Shown piece by piece: positions 46,480 to 55,375 of a stretch of 64,000 bases of DNA. Numbering within the stretch: position 1 is the stretch's first letter; every line of letters begins with the position of its first letter. Under the pieces are notes generated by a model. That model was not told the origin of the DNA, made no database searches, and was given only the letters and a program-made list of their open reading frames with translations. A program made the position numbers and the translations under genes. Source of the DNA: Treponema sp. (GTDB lineage Bacteria; Spirochaetota; Spirochaetia; Treponematales; Treponemataceae); the NCBI GenBank assembly GCA_024400955.1, contig JAKSLY010000005.1:1-64000 (forward strand), written 5' to 3'.

Positions 46480-47501
46480 TTTTTATAGTAACCCTTGTAC
46501 CATGCAGCAAATTTGGCAAGGCCATCCTTCAATGCAGTTGAAGGCTTAAAGCCAAAGTCATTCTGCAAATCCGTAACGTCGGCAAAAGTCTGGTAAACAT
46601 CTCCAGCCTGCATGGGCAGAAGTTCACGCTTGCCCTTCTCCCTTATGATTCCCTCATCCAAAAGACACTGCTCCAGGGTATCAACAAAATACATGAGGCT
46701 TTCAGGCTTGTTGTTTCCGATGTTATAGATCTTGTAGGCAGCACCGTCTTCAGTCTCGTCAGGAGTCTTCTGCATGATGTTGACGATTCCAGTAACAATG
46801 TCGTCGATGTAGGTAAAGTCTCGGTACATGTCACCCATGTTGTAAATCTGAATCGGCTCACCCTTTACAAGCTTGTTGGTAAACTTAAAGTAAGCCATGT
46901 CAGGCCTTCCCATTGGACCGTAAACGGTAAAGAAACGGAGGCCTGTAGCCTTGATTCCGTAAAGCTTGCAGTAAGCATGTGCAAAAAGCTCGTTGGATTT
47001 CTTTGTTGCAGCATAAAGGGAAACGGGATTGTCCACCTTGTCTTCAGTGGAATATGGCACTTTCTTGTTTGTTCCGTAAACGCTTGATGAAGAGGCAAAA
47101 ACCAGGTGATCAACCGGAAAATTACGGCAGCATTCAAGAATGTTGTAGAATCCGATTATGTTTGAATGGATGTAGCTTTCAGGATTGGTGATTGAATAGC
47201 GGACACCAGCCTGGGCTGCAAGGTTAACTACGATTGACGGCTTCTTCTCGGAAAAAATCCTGTCCATGAATGCCTTGTCTGCAATGTCACCCTTGATGAA
47301 TTCAAACCTGTCTCCAAAAGCGCCAAGCATCTTAAGGCGTTCATCCTTTAATGAAACATCGTAGTAATCCGTAATGCAGTCGACGCCAACGATTCTTGCA
47401 TCTGAAACGGATTCAAGAATTTTCCTGGAAAGATGGCTGCCGATGAATCCTGCGGCACCAGTAACGAGAATTGTCCTGTTTTGCAAAGAAAGTGTAGTCA
47501 T
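46476..47501 (-). CDS. NAD-dependent epimerase, probably UDP-glucuronate 4-epimerase
   Basis: 341 residues from the ATG at 47501. Longer readings pass through the promoter. Short-chain dehydrogenase fold: the NAD loop GAAGFIGSHL is near residue 15, followed by DYYDVSLKDERL (about 42), VNLAAQAGVRYSI (about 84), and the catalytic SLYAATKK (about 158-165, YXXXK). These phrases fit the UDP-glucuronate 4-epimerase group better than plain GalE. With the UDP-glucose dehydrogenase at 57344 it could supply UDP-galacturonate. It is the first gene of the minus-strand operon. Confidence 0.85.
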   Translation of the reverse strand: MTTLSLQNRTILVTGAAGFIGSHLSRKILESVSDARIVGVDCITDYYDVSLKDERLKMLGAFGDRFEFIKGDIADKAFMDRIFSEKKPSIVVNLAAQAGVRYSITNPESYIHSNIIGFYNILECCRNFPVDHLVFASSSSVYGTNKKVPYSTEDKVDNPVSLYAATKKSNELFAHAYCKLYGIKATGLRFFTVYGPMGRPDMAYFKFTNKLVKGEPIQIYNMGDMYRDFTYIDDIVTGIVNIMQKTPDETEDGAAYKIYNIGNNKPESLMYFVDTLEQCLLDEGIIREKGKRELLPMQAGDVYQTFADVTDLQNDFGFKPSTALKDGLAKFAAWYKGYYKK

Positions 47502-47507
47502 GGTTAA

Positions 47508-47536
47508 AATATACCTAAAAAAAGCCCTTTTGTACA
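47508..47536 (-). promoter_or_regulatory. promoter of the epimerase operon, predicted leaderless
   Basis: TGTACA (47536-47531), 17 bases, TATATT (47513-47508), then six bases to the ATG at 47501. Confidence 0.45.
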
Positions 47537-47589
47537 CATTTCCAGGAAAAAGTGACTCATATACGGGACATAACATCATTACGGCTTTC

Positions 47590-47618
47590 TTTACAAAGGA
47601 CATTCCTTGCCTTATACT
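47590..47618 (+). promoter_or_regulatory. promoter of the GT8 gene, predicted nearly leaderless
   Basis: TTTACA (47590-47595), 17 bases, TATACT (47613-47618), then ten bases to the ATG at 47629. Confidence 0.5.
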
Positions 47619-47628
47619 TTTCGGATAT

Positions 47629-48624
47629 ATGACTTACGTTTACGTTTTAACTTCGACAGAAAAAGACCTGTACTACGAACAGTGCCTCATCTCCGTATTC
47701 AGCCTGAGGCATCACATGAAGGATGCCAGCATAACGGTTTTGGTAGACGATAAAACAAATGCTTCTTTTGAGCTTATTAATAGAAGAAAACTGAAGGAAC
47801 TGGCAAAAATCATCTCCATAGATTTTGATGACAAGGTAAGCAATGTTGAACGTTCCCGCCTGATAAAGACATCCATACCGGACTACATTGACGACGACTT
47901 CCTCTACATCGATTGCGACACCGTCATCTGTTCATCCCTTGAAGAAATTGAAAATGAAAAATCCATGACCGGCGGAGTTCTCGACGGACACTGCATGCTT
48001 GACGAGCACATCCACAAAAAATACTTCCTCCAGCGCGACAGAAACCTTGGGTTCAGCGGCACAAAGGCACTGAATGCCAACATCAACGGGGGCCTTGTAT
48101 TCTGCAGGAAAAGCGATGAAGGCAGGGAACTTTTCAGGAACTGGAACGAAATCTGGAAGTATTCAGCATACGAAAAGCACGACCTTCACGACCAGAGCGC
48201 CCTAAACGAGGCAAACTACCGCACGGGACTCAAGATGACACTTCTTGACGGCAAATGGAACTGCCAGCCCAGCCACGGAGGCCTTGCATTCCTCAAGGAC
48301 GCTAAGATCATCCACTACTACTCAAGCGAGTTCAGCTCAAAAAACTACATCCCATACTACAAGATTGCTGACAAGAACCTGCAGGGGAGAATCAAGGAAA
48401 CAGGCGACATTCCTGATGACGTAAAGGCCATGATACTGGACCCCAAATTCCAGTTTAACAGCGTGCACCTTATAAATGACCAGAGAATAGTCGGCATAAT
48501 GCAGTCGCCCCTATTGTTCACCCTGGCGGACATAAAGGCAAAAATGCCATTCCTGTTCAACATGATGGAAAATTCCATGGCGGCAGTCAGGTCCCTCGGT
48601 AAAAAGCTGAAGGGGAAGAAGTAG
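47629..48624 (+). CDS. glycosyltransferase (GT8-like GT-A fold)
   Basis: 331 residues from the ATG at 47629. The open frame continues upstream to 47374 but overlaps the epimerase gene and a promoter. Start YVYVLTSTEKDLYYEQCLIS is the nucleotide-binding strand. DXD is D95-C-D97 in FLYIDCDTVICSS. NANINGGLVFC and HDQSALNEA follow near residues 145 and 190. Distant from the other GT8 proteins here, and could be called a GT8-like or nucleotide-diphospho-sugar transferase. It is divergent from the epimerase and 63 bases before YidC fusion copy C. Confidence 0.83.
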   Translation: MTYVYVLTSTEKDLYYEQCLISVFSLRHHMKDASITVLVDDKTNASFELINRRKLKELAKIISIDFDDKVSNVERSRLIKTSIPDYIDDDFLYIDCDTVICSSLEEIENEKSMTGGVLDGHCMLDEHIHKKYFLQRDRNLGFSGTKALNANINGGLVFCRKSDEGRELFRNWNEIWKYSAYEKHDLHDQSALNEANYRTGLKMTLLDGKWNCQPSHGGLAFLKDAKIIHYYSSEFSSKNYIPYYKIADKNLQGRIKETGDIPDDVKAMILDPKFQFNSVHLINDQRIVGIMQSPLLFTLADIKAKMPFLFNMMENSMAAVRSLGKKLKGKK

Positions 48625-48650
48625 GCAAAGGCAGCATTCCACCATTAATA

Positions 48651-48679
48651 TAGAAACAAAATCGCAAATACACTAGAAT
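48651..48679 (+). promoter_or_regulatory. promoter of YidC-fusion copy C, predicted leaderless
   Basis: TAGAAA (48651-48656), 17 bases, TAGAAT (48674-48679), then eight bases to the ATG at 48688. The -35-like hexamer is the same as at murE. Confidence 0.45.
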
Positions 48680-48687
48680 ATAAGACT

Positions 48688-51384
48688 ATGAATCTTGGAA
48701 CAATTCTTTACACGACAATTTTATACCCCCTGGAGCAGCTCATTGAATTGTCTTTTTTCCTCTTTGACAAAATATTCGATAATGTTGGCATTGCAACCCT
48801 TGGAGTAAGCCTTACGGTAACCCTTCTCTGCCTTCCCCTTTACATTGTAGCTGAAGGATGGGAAGATACGGAACGAAACATCCAGGCAAAGATGAAGCCT
48901 ACGGTAGACAGGATCAAGTCCGTCTTCAAAGGCGACGAACAGTACATGATTCTGACCACATACTACCGCCAGAACCACTACCATCCCATGATGGCACTGC
49001 GTTCCAGCTTTGGAATATTGATCCAGATTCCTTTCTTCATGGCTGCATACCACTGCCTGAGCCACATGGAAGCCCTGAGGGGAACATCCTTCGCATTCAT
49101 CCGTGACATGGGCAAGCCGGACGCCGTTTTTACCATCGGTTCATTCAACGTGAACATTCTTCCAATTGCAATGACGTTGATCAACTGCATCTCGGGAACC
49201 ATATATTCCAAGGGACACGCCATCAGGGAAAAAATCCAGATATACGGCATGGCATGCCTTTTCCTTGTGGTACTTTACGACAGCCCTGCAGGACTGGTTC
49301 TTTACTGGACAATGAACAACGTGTTCAGCATGATCAAGAACATCTTCTACAAGATGAAGAATCCCCTTAAGGTCCTTTACCTTTGCATGGTTGGACTCAT
49401 GGCCTTCATGGCTTTCTACATCCTCTTCATGTACGGAGGGGTTGCAAGCATGAAAAAGCGCCTCATGGCAGCAGTTCCAATCCTGTGCCTGATTCCAATT
49501 CCACTTTACCTTAAGGCCATTGACTGGCTTCTTGCAAATCCATTTTCAAGCCTTGTACATTCCAGAAAGGCCCGTCTGTCACTCTTTGCACTGAGTTCAA
49601 CAGCCCTGACCTTGTTCATGGGACTCATATTGCCTTCAACAATGATTTCCACAAGCGTGCAGGAATTTTCAAACATCGACAGCTTTGGAAATCCGACGGC
49701 ATTCCTTCATTTTTCATTCTGGCAGGTCTTTGGAATCTGCATTTTCTGGAGCGGATGCATTTTCTTCCTTTTTAAGGAAAAGATTCAGACCCTCATGGCA
49801 GTTCTGTTTTCAACTGCATTCATCTGCGCACTGGTAAACTCCTACGTCTTTGCAGGAAACTACGGTTCCATGGACGTCACACTAAAGTTCCTCGACGGAA
49901 TGCAAAAGCAGGGACCGGCCTTCATGCCGCTGAACGCCATTGCAGTCATTGCAGTCTTTATCCTCGTTGCAGCAGTGCTGAAATTCAACAGGGCCAAGAT
50001 TCTTTCAACGCTTTCCCTGATTGCCTGCATTGCCTTTGTTGCAGTTTCCATCATCAACAGCACCAGGATCACAAGAGACTACAGGGAATACGAGGAAATT
50101 CTTGCATCAGGAAAATTCGATGCAGGCCAGAAGACCAAGTACAGCCTTTCAAGAACCGGAAAAAATGTTGCAGTCCTCATGCTGGACAGGCTTGAAAGTT
50201 CCTTCTTCCTTGACACCCTCAACGACAGGCCGGAACTTAAGGATTCCTACGATGGATTCACCTTCTACCCAAACACGGTTTCCTTCAACGGCCACACCCT
50301 CATGGGTTCCCCTGCAGTTTACGGCGGATATGAATATTCCCCTTACGAAACAAACAAGAGAAACGACGTTCAGCTTAAGGACAAGCACAACGAAGCCCTT
50401 CTGCTCATGCCAAGGCTCCTGACGGAAAATGCAGGTTTTACTGCCACCCTTACGGACACAAGCTGGGGAAACTACAGTTATGTGGCAGACATGAGCTTTG
50501 TGGATAAATTCGGCTCGGACAAGATCAGGGGATTCTCCCTTAGCGGACATTATTCCGGAGATTACAAGCAGGAAACAAAGAAGGGATCCGATGTTCTTCT
50601 TTCCAACGGACTCAAGAGAAACCTCCTGTGGGTCAGCCTGTTCAGGTGTGCCCCGGCAATTCTTAGGGCACCAATTTACTACAAGGGTTCCTGGCTTAAC
50701 ACAAAGGCCATAGACGGAAACGACGGATTCATCGACTGGTATTCTTCCCTCTATTACCTGAGCAGCCTTACGGACCTGGACAGCACTTCAAATTCATTCC
50801 TCATGATTACAAACGAGGCATCACATTTTTCAGGTTCCACCAGGGGACTTGGCATCGTGGACCAGGACAGGCTTTCCATCCCGGGAACGGACAACTATGC
50901 AAACAGCGTTGCAGTTCACATCGCCGTTGCAAGCTGGCTTGACTGGCTTAAGAAAAACAACGTCTATGACAATACAAGAATCATCATCGTTGCAGATCAT
51001 GGCATCGGGGACGATTTTGCAGACTATCGTTACGGGGATTCCCCACGCATCGACGGTTACCAGAAGGACCACTTTAACCCCATTCTCCTTGTAAAGGACT
51101 TTGGCTCCACCGGTGAGCTGACTGTTGACCACAGGTTCATGACAAATGCAGACACACCGATTCTTGCCGTCAGTGGACTTGTTGAAAATCCCGTAAATCC
51201 TTGGACTGGCAATCCATTGGATGAAAGCTACAAGAATGATGGCGTTGTTGTTGCAAATGAAGACATAATCATGCCTTACCAGAGCAAAAGCACGACTCAA
51301 TTTACAGTAAAAGATGAAAACTGGTGGACTGTAAGGGACGACATTTTCCAGGCCGGAAACTGGAAGCGCCTTAACGAAAAATAG
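48688..51384 (+). CDS. YidC/Oxa1-like membrane domain fused to alkaline-phosphatase-superfamily transferase (copy C)
   Basis: 898 residues. The YidC-like core (about 20-222) has SLTVTLLCLPL with Thr45 at the Arg366 position, FKGDEQYMIL, YHPMMALR, IQIPFF, and DSPAGLVLYWTMNN. Middle helices run from about 228 to 455. The C-terminal domain carries Asp500 (VAVLMLD), Thr537 with Pro542, His713 (TNEASHF) and Asp770-His771. Copies C and D resemble each other more than A and B in the N-terminal domain (GWEDTER/KWEATER, FKGDEQYMILTTYYRQN). The TagF-like copy 3 follows 36 bases later, so the unit is fusion-TagF-fusion. Confidence 0.86.
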   Translation: MNLGTILYTTILYPLEQLIELSFFLFDKIFDNVGIATLGVSLTVTLLCLPLYIVAEGWEDTERNIQAKMKPTVDRIKSVFKGDEQYMILTTYYRQNHYHPMMALRSSFGILIQIPFFMAAYHCLSHMEALRGTSFAFIRDMGKPDAVFTIGSFNVNILPIAMTLINCISGTIYSKGHAIREKIQIYGMACLFLVVLYDSPAGLVLYWTMNNVFSMIKNIFYKMKNPLKVLYLCMVGLMAFMAFYILFMYGGVASMKKRLMAAVPILCLIPIPLYLKAIDWLLANPFSSLVHSRKARLSLFALSSTALTLFMGLILPSTMISTSVQEFSNIDSFGNPTAFLHFSFWQVFGICIFWSGCIFFLFKEKIQTLMAVLFSTAFICALVNSYVFAGNYGSMDVTLKFLDGMQKQGPAFMPLNAIAVIAVFILVAAVLKFNRAKILSTLSLIACIAFVAVSIINSTRITRDYREYEEILASGKFDAGQKTKYSLSRTGKNVAVLMLDRLESSFFLDTLNDRPELKDSYDGFTFYPNTVSFNGHTLMGSPAVYGGYEYSPYETNKRNDVQLKDKHNEALLLMPRLLTENAGFTATLTDTSWGNYSYVADMSFVDKFGSDKIRGFSLSGHYSGDYKQETKKGSDVLLSNGLKRNLLWVSLFRCAPAILRAPIYYKGSWLNTKAIDGNDGFIDWYSSLYYLSSLTDLDSTSNSFLMITNEASHFSGSTRGLGIVDQDRLSIPGTDNYANSVAVHIAVASWLDWLKKNNVYDNTRIIIVADHGIGDDFADYRYGDSPRIDGYQKDHFNPILLVKDFGSTGELTVDHRFMTNADTPILAVSGLVENPVNPWTGNPLDESYKNDGVVVANEDIIMPYQSKSTTQFTVKDENWWTVRDDIFQAGNWKRLNEK

Positions 51385-51420
51385 AACGACTATACCATAT
51401 AACATTAAATGGAGAAGATT

Positions 51421-52641
51421 ATGATGAACAATTTCCTATACATCGACCCGGGTACTGGATCCATGCTTTTTTCAATACTCATTGGCGCCACTGCAACCCT
51501 TTACTTTCTGGCACGGGCTGCCCTTCTTAAGGTAAAATTCCTCTTTACGGGGAACAAGGGAGCCGTTGACAAAAGCACCCACAAATACGTCATCTACAAT
51601 GAGGACAAGCGCTACTGGAACGTATTCAAGCCGGTTCTCGACGCCTTTGAAAGGCACCAGACGGAGGTGACATATTTTACTTCTTACAAGGAAGACAATG
51701 TTTTCAATGCCGACTACAAATTCGTAAAGGCTGAATACATCGGGGAAGGAAATGCGGCCTTTGCAAAGCTCAATCTTCTTTCGGCAGATGTTGTTGTAAT
51801 GACAACTCCAGGCCTTGATGTTTACCAGATGAAGCGGAGCAAGACGGTAAAGCACTATGCACATCTTGAGCATTCCGTTGGAGATGCCACCATGTACCGC
51901 ATGTTTGGCCTTGACTATTTTGACAGCGTCCTGGTTACCGGCATGTACAAGGAAGCAGACGTGCGCATTCTTGAAAAGCAGCGCGGAATAAAGCCAAAGG
52001 AAATCGTAAGCGTTGGCTGCACATACCTGGACATCTTCAAGGAAAAGATTGAATCAATTCCTGCTGAAGAAAACCACAAGTTTACGGTTCTCCTTTCTCC
52101 ATCATGGGGCCCAAGCGCAATCCTTACACGCTACGGCGAAAAGCTTCTTGACCCCCTTCTTGCAACAGGCTGGAACGTAATCGTGCGTCCTCATCCCCAG
52201 TCAAAGATTTCAGAAAAGGAAATGCTTGACCGACTTACGGAAAAATATGCCGACAGGGAAAACCTGATCTGGGATTACAACAGCGACAACTTCTATTCGA
52301 TGAAGAAAGCCGACATCATGATCTCAGACTTCTCCGGGATCATATACGACTACACCTTCCTCTGCGACAAGCCGGTAATGTACGTCAACGGAGACATGGA
52401 CCTTCGCATGTACGATGCATACGATGTTCCAGGCCAGAAGCCATGGCAGGTAAACGCCGTAAAGAAATTCGGAATTGAACTCAAGGAAGAACAGTTTGCC
52501 GACATAAAGAACGTAATCCAGAATGCCAGCGACAGTGAGGAACTTGCAAGATTGCGCCACGAGGCAAAGGCAGAAGCCTGGGATCACATCGGTGGTGCCG
52601 GAGAAGAAGTTTACAAATTCATGACGGGAAAGGCTGAATAA
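51421..52641 (+). CDS. TagF/TagB-like CDP-glycerol glycerophosphotransferase family protein (copy 3)
   Basis: 406 residues from the ATG at 51421 with GGAG six bases upstream. N-terminal anchor with LYIDPGTGSMLFSI, then EDKRYWNVFKPVLDAF, VIVRPHPQS (about 260) and ISDFSGIIYDYTFLCDKP (about 302-319), all matching the other copies. It should polymerise or add polyol phosphate units. It sits between YidC-fusion copies C and D, one base before D, which again ties the two families together. Confidence 0.87.
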   Translation: MMNNFLYIDPGTGSMLFSILIGATATLYFLARAALLKVKFLFTGNKGAVDKSTHKYVIYNEDKRYWNVFKPVLDAFERHQTEVTYFTSYKEDNVFNADYKFVKAEYIGEGNAAFAKLNLLSADVVVMTTPGLDVYQMKRSKTVKHYAHLEHSVGDATMYRMFGLDYFDSVLVTGMYKEADVRILEKQRGIKPKEIVSVGCTYLDIFKEKIESIPAEENHKFTVLLSPSWGPSAILTRYGEKLLDPLLATGWNVIVRPHPQSKISEKEMLDRLTEKYADRENLIWDYNSDNFYSMKKADIMISDFSGIIYDYTFLCDKPVMYVNGDMDLRMYDAYDVPGQKPWQVNAVKKFGIELKEEQFADIKNVIQNASDSEELARLRHEAKAEAWDHIGGAGEEVYKFMTGKAE

Positions 52642-52642
52642 A

Positions 52643-55309
52643 ATGGGATCTGTACTTTTTACGGTGATCATAACTCCAATCATTCAGATCCTGGAGTTTT
52701 TCTTCACCCTCTTTTTTGAAATAACAAAATCACAGGGACTTTCGGTCATCGGCCTTAGTTTTGTAGTAACCCTTTGCACCCTGCCCCTTTACATGGTTGC
52801 AGAAAAATGGGAGGCAACGGAACGGGACATCCAGACTGCAATGAAGCCTACCATATCCCGCATCAAGAGCGTTTTCAAGGGCGACGAGCAGTACATGATT
52901 CTGACCACATACTACCGCCAGAATCGCTACCATCCCCTCATGGCATTGCGCTCAAGCTTCAGCCTCCTGATCCAGATTCCCTTCTTCATCTCGGCCTATA
53001 CATTTCTTTCCCACCTGGAAACCCTTAAGGGAGCATCCTTTCTTTTCGTAAGGAACTTTGGTGCACCGGATTCACTTTTCAAGATTGGAAACTTTTCCAT
53101 TAACGTTCTTCCAATTGCCATGACCCTCATAAACTGTACGTCAGGCCTCATCTATTCAAAGGGTCATGGAGCCAGGGAAAAGATCCAGATTTTTGCATGC
53201 GCCGCAGTATTCCTCGTTCTCTTATACAACAGTCCTGCAGGCCTTGTAATCTACTGGACCATGAACAACATTCTTTCCCTGGTCAAGAACATTTTCTACA
53301 AGCTTAAGAATGCAAAAAAAATCATGTTCCTTGGACTCTTTGCAGTTTCTGCACTTTTACTCCTAGCAGACCTGCTTGTATTCAAGAAAACGAAGTTTGC
53401 CTTCAGGGCTGCACTGGCCCTTGGTGCAGTGATTCTCCCTGCCCTTCCATACATCCTGCGCCTTTGGAATACCATGCTGGACAAAATCTTCCCGGAAGAA
53501 AAGAAGATTCCTTCAGCGGTTTTCTATGCGTCGGCAATTCTCCTTGCAGTAATGGCAGGCCTTGGAATTCCTTCAATCCTCATGGAAAGCGAGCCGGAAC
53601 AGTACTGCTACGTTGAAGGAATTGCAAGTCCCTTTGTCTTCCTGAGGCACACTTTCTACCAGGCCATTGGATTCTTTGTACTCTGGCCCCTTTGTTTTTA
53701 CAACCTGTTTTCTGCCAGAACAAAAAAAGGCTTCGTACTCGTCTACGGAACTGCGGCAGTCCTGGCACTTGTTAACACATTCATCTTCTCGGAAAATTAC
53801 GGTCCGATTCTGCCGGAACTGATTTTCATGACCCCGCAGAAATTCGAGCCTTCAAGGCTGATGGTTGCAGCAAATGCCCTTGCCATGGCCGCAGGAATTG
53901 CAGCCGTAGTAACACTCCTTAAGTTCAAGGCTAAGCTGCTTTCTTCCGTCTGCACCATCGTAATAATTTCCCTTGCAGCCGTTTCATTCAGGAACATCAA
54001 TTCCATCAACAGGGAATACAGGAAGATGACTCCGCCTGCAGTTCAGGATCACATTACAACTTCCTACCATCTTTCCAAGACCGGAAAAAATGTAATCCTC
54101 ATAATGCAGGACCGCCTCATAAACAATTACTCAATGGACATTCTTGATTCCAATCCGGAACTCAGGGAAAAATTCAGCGGCTTTGAATTCTACACCAACG
54201 TTGTTTCCATGGGACGATACACAATGATCGGAACTCCGGGGCTTTTTGGCGGATACGACTACACTCCATGGGAGATGATCCAGAGAAAGGATGAGCCCCT
54301 CCAGAAGAAGCACAATGAAGCCCTTCTGACCCTTCCAAGGCTTTTCCATGCAGAAGGATTTGACGTAACTGTTTCCGGCCTTCCATACGAAAACTACCTT
54401 GAGTACCCGATTACCGACATGTACAGGGACGACCAGTATGTTGTCAGGGCAGAAACCCGCGGACTTTATTCAGACTACTGGTATAAGGAAGAAGATTTTC
54501 CAAAGGCTGAATACCTTGAGCACGACATAAAGAGGAATTTCATCTGGTTCAGTATATTCAAGATGGTAAGCCCGATCTTAAGAAGAACCGTATACCATGA
54601 AGGATACTGGACAAGCTATGACAGGTACAACGACGGAATCGCACGCTATATAGACAACTACAGCGAACTTGAATACCTGCCGGAAATGACGGACAGCGAA
54701 AGCACCAGTGATTCATTCATCATGATAGACAACGAACTGGTTCACGAATCCATTGACCTTCCACTGCCAGACTATGACCCGGTAAGGCTCAAGAACAAGG
54801 ACAATGTCTTTGACAAAAAGCATGACGACCACTACACCACCATGATTTCAACATTCAGGAAGCTTGGTGACTTCATGCAGCACCTTAAGGATCTTGGCGT
54901 CTATGACAATACAAGAATCATCATCGTTTCAGACCACGGAAAGGGAGGCCATGACGGCTTCCTCGATGAAAACCTTCCGGGACTCAACAAGCAGAATTTT
55001 GTCTGCACCCTCATGGTAAAGGATTTTGCAGGGGCCGGAGACATGAAGTTCAACAGTGAATTCATGACCAATGCAGACACACCATGGCTTTGCACCCAGG
55101 GAATTATACCTCAAGAAAAGCAGGTGAACCCATTCACCGGAAATCCATTAAAGAGGGAAAACAAGGCAGATTACGTAAAGCTGTTGGGAGCACAGGCTGA
55201 ATCTACAAGAATCCGCAAGGAAAGCAGCTGGCACGTAAAGGACAGCGAGTGGTACACTGTAAAAGACGACATTTACAGTAACGAAAACTGGAAACAGTTG
55301 TTTAACTAG
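52643..55309 (+). CDS. YidC/Oxa1-like membrane domain fused to alkaline-phosphatase-superfamily transferase (copy D)
   Basis: 888 residues. The YidC-like core (about 20-222) contains SFVVTLCTLPL with Thr43 at the Arg366 position, FKGDEQYMIL, YHPLMALR, and NSPAGLVIYWTMNN. Middle helices run from about 225 to 452. The C-terminal domain has Asp490 (VILIMQD), Thr527 with Pro532, His701 (DNELVHE) and Asp764-His765, plus an extra His770 just after. It starts one base after TagF copy 3. This is the most divergent copy around the nucleophile (GRYTMIGTP), which could mean a different acceptor or donor. Confidence 0.86.
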   Translation: MGSVLFTVIITPIIQILEFFFTLFFEITKSQGLSVIGLSFVVTLCTLPLYMVAEKWEATERDIQTAMKPTISRIKSVFKGDEQYMILTTYYRQNRYHPLMALRSSFSLLIQIPFFISAYTFLSHLETLKGASFLFVRNFGAPDSLFKIGNFSINVLPIAMTLINCTSGLIYSKGHGAREKIQIFACAAVFLVLLYNSPAGLVIYWTMNNILSLVKNIFYKLKNAKKIMFLGLFAVSALLLLADLLVFKKTKFAFRAALALGAVILPALPYILRLWNTMLDKIFPEEKKIPSAVFYASAILLAVMAGLGIPSILMESEPEQYCYVEGIASPFVFLRHTFYQAIGFFVLWPLCFYNLFSARTKKGFVLVYGTAAVLALVNTFIFSENYGPILPELIFMTPQKFEPSRLMVAANALAMAAGIAAVVTLLKFKAKLLSSVCTIVIISLAAVSFRNINSINREYRKMTPPAVQDHITTSYHLSKTGKNVILIMQDRLINNYSMDILDSNPELREKFSGFEFYTNVVSMGRYTMIGTPGLFGGYDYTPWEMIQRKDEPLQKKHNEALLTLPRLFHAEGFDVTVSGLPYENYLEYPITDMYRDDQYVVRAETRGLYSDYWYKEEDFPKAEYLEHDIKRNFIWFSIFKMVSPILRRTVYHEGYWTSYDRYNDGIARYIDNYSELEYLPEMTDSESTSDSFIMIDNELVHESIDLPLPDYDPVRLKNKDNVFDKKHDDHYTTMISTFRKLGDFMQHLKDLGVYDNTRIIIVSDHGKGGHDGFLDENLPGLNKQNFVCTLMVKDFAGAGDMKFNSEFMTNADTPWLCTQGIIPQEKQVNPFTGNPLKRENKADYVKLLGAQAESTRIRKESSWHVKDSEWYTVKDDIYSNENWKQLFN

Positions 55310-55327
55310 TAAAATTTGCTATATAAT
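55298..55327 (+). promoter_or_regulatory. promoter of the nucleotidyltransferase-aminotransferase gene
   Basis: TTGTTT (55298-55303), 18 bases, TATAAT (55322-55327). A short hairpin CCGC/GCGG (55337-55349) and AAAGGAGG (55361-55368) follow before the ATG at 55376. Confidence 0.5.
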
Positions 55328-55375
55328 AGAATTTATCCGCATTGAGCGGTTTTACATTTGAAAGGAGGTTCTGCA

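Noticed and set aside
32433-55309. YidC fusions as ordinary membrane insertases
   Set aside because: The groove arginine is missing in all four and the phosphatase-like domain is catalytically intact. Four insertases in sugar-polymer clusters would make no sense.
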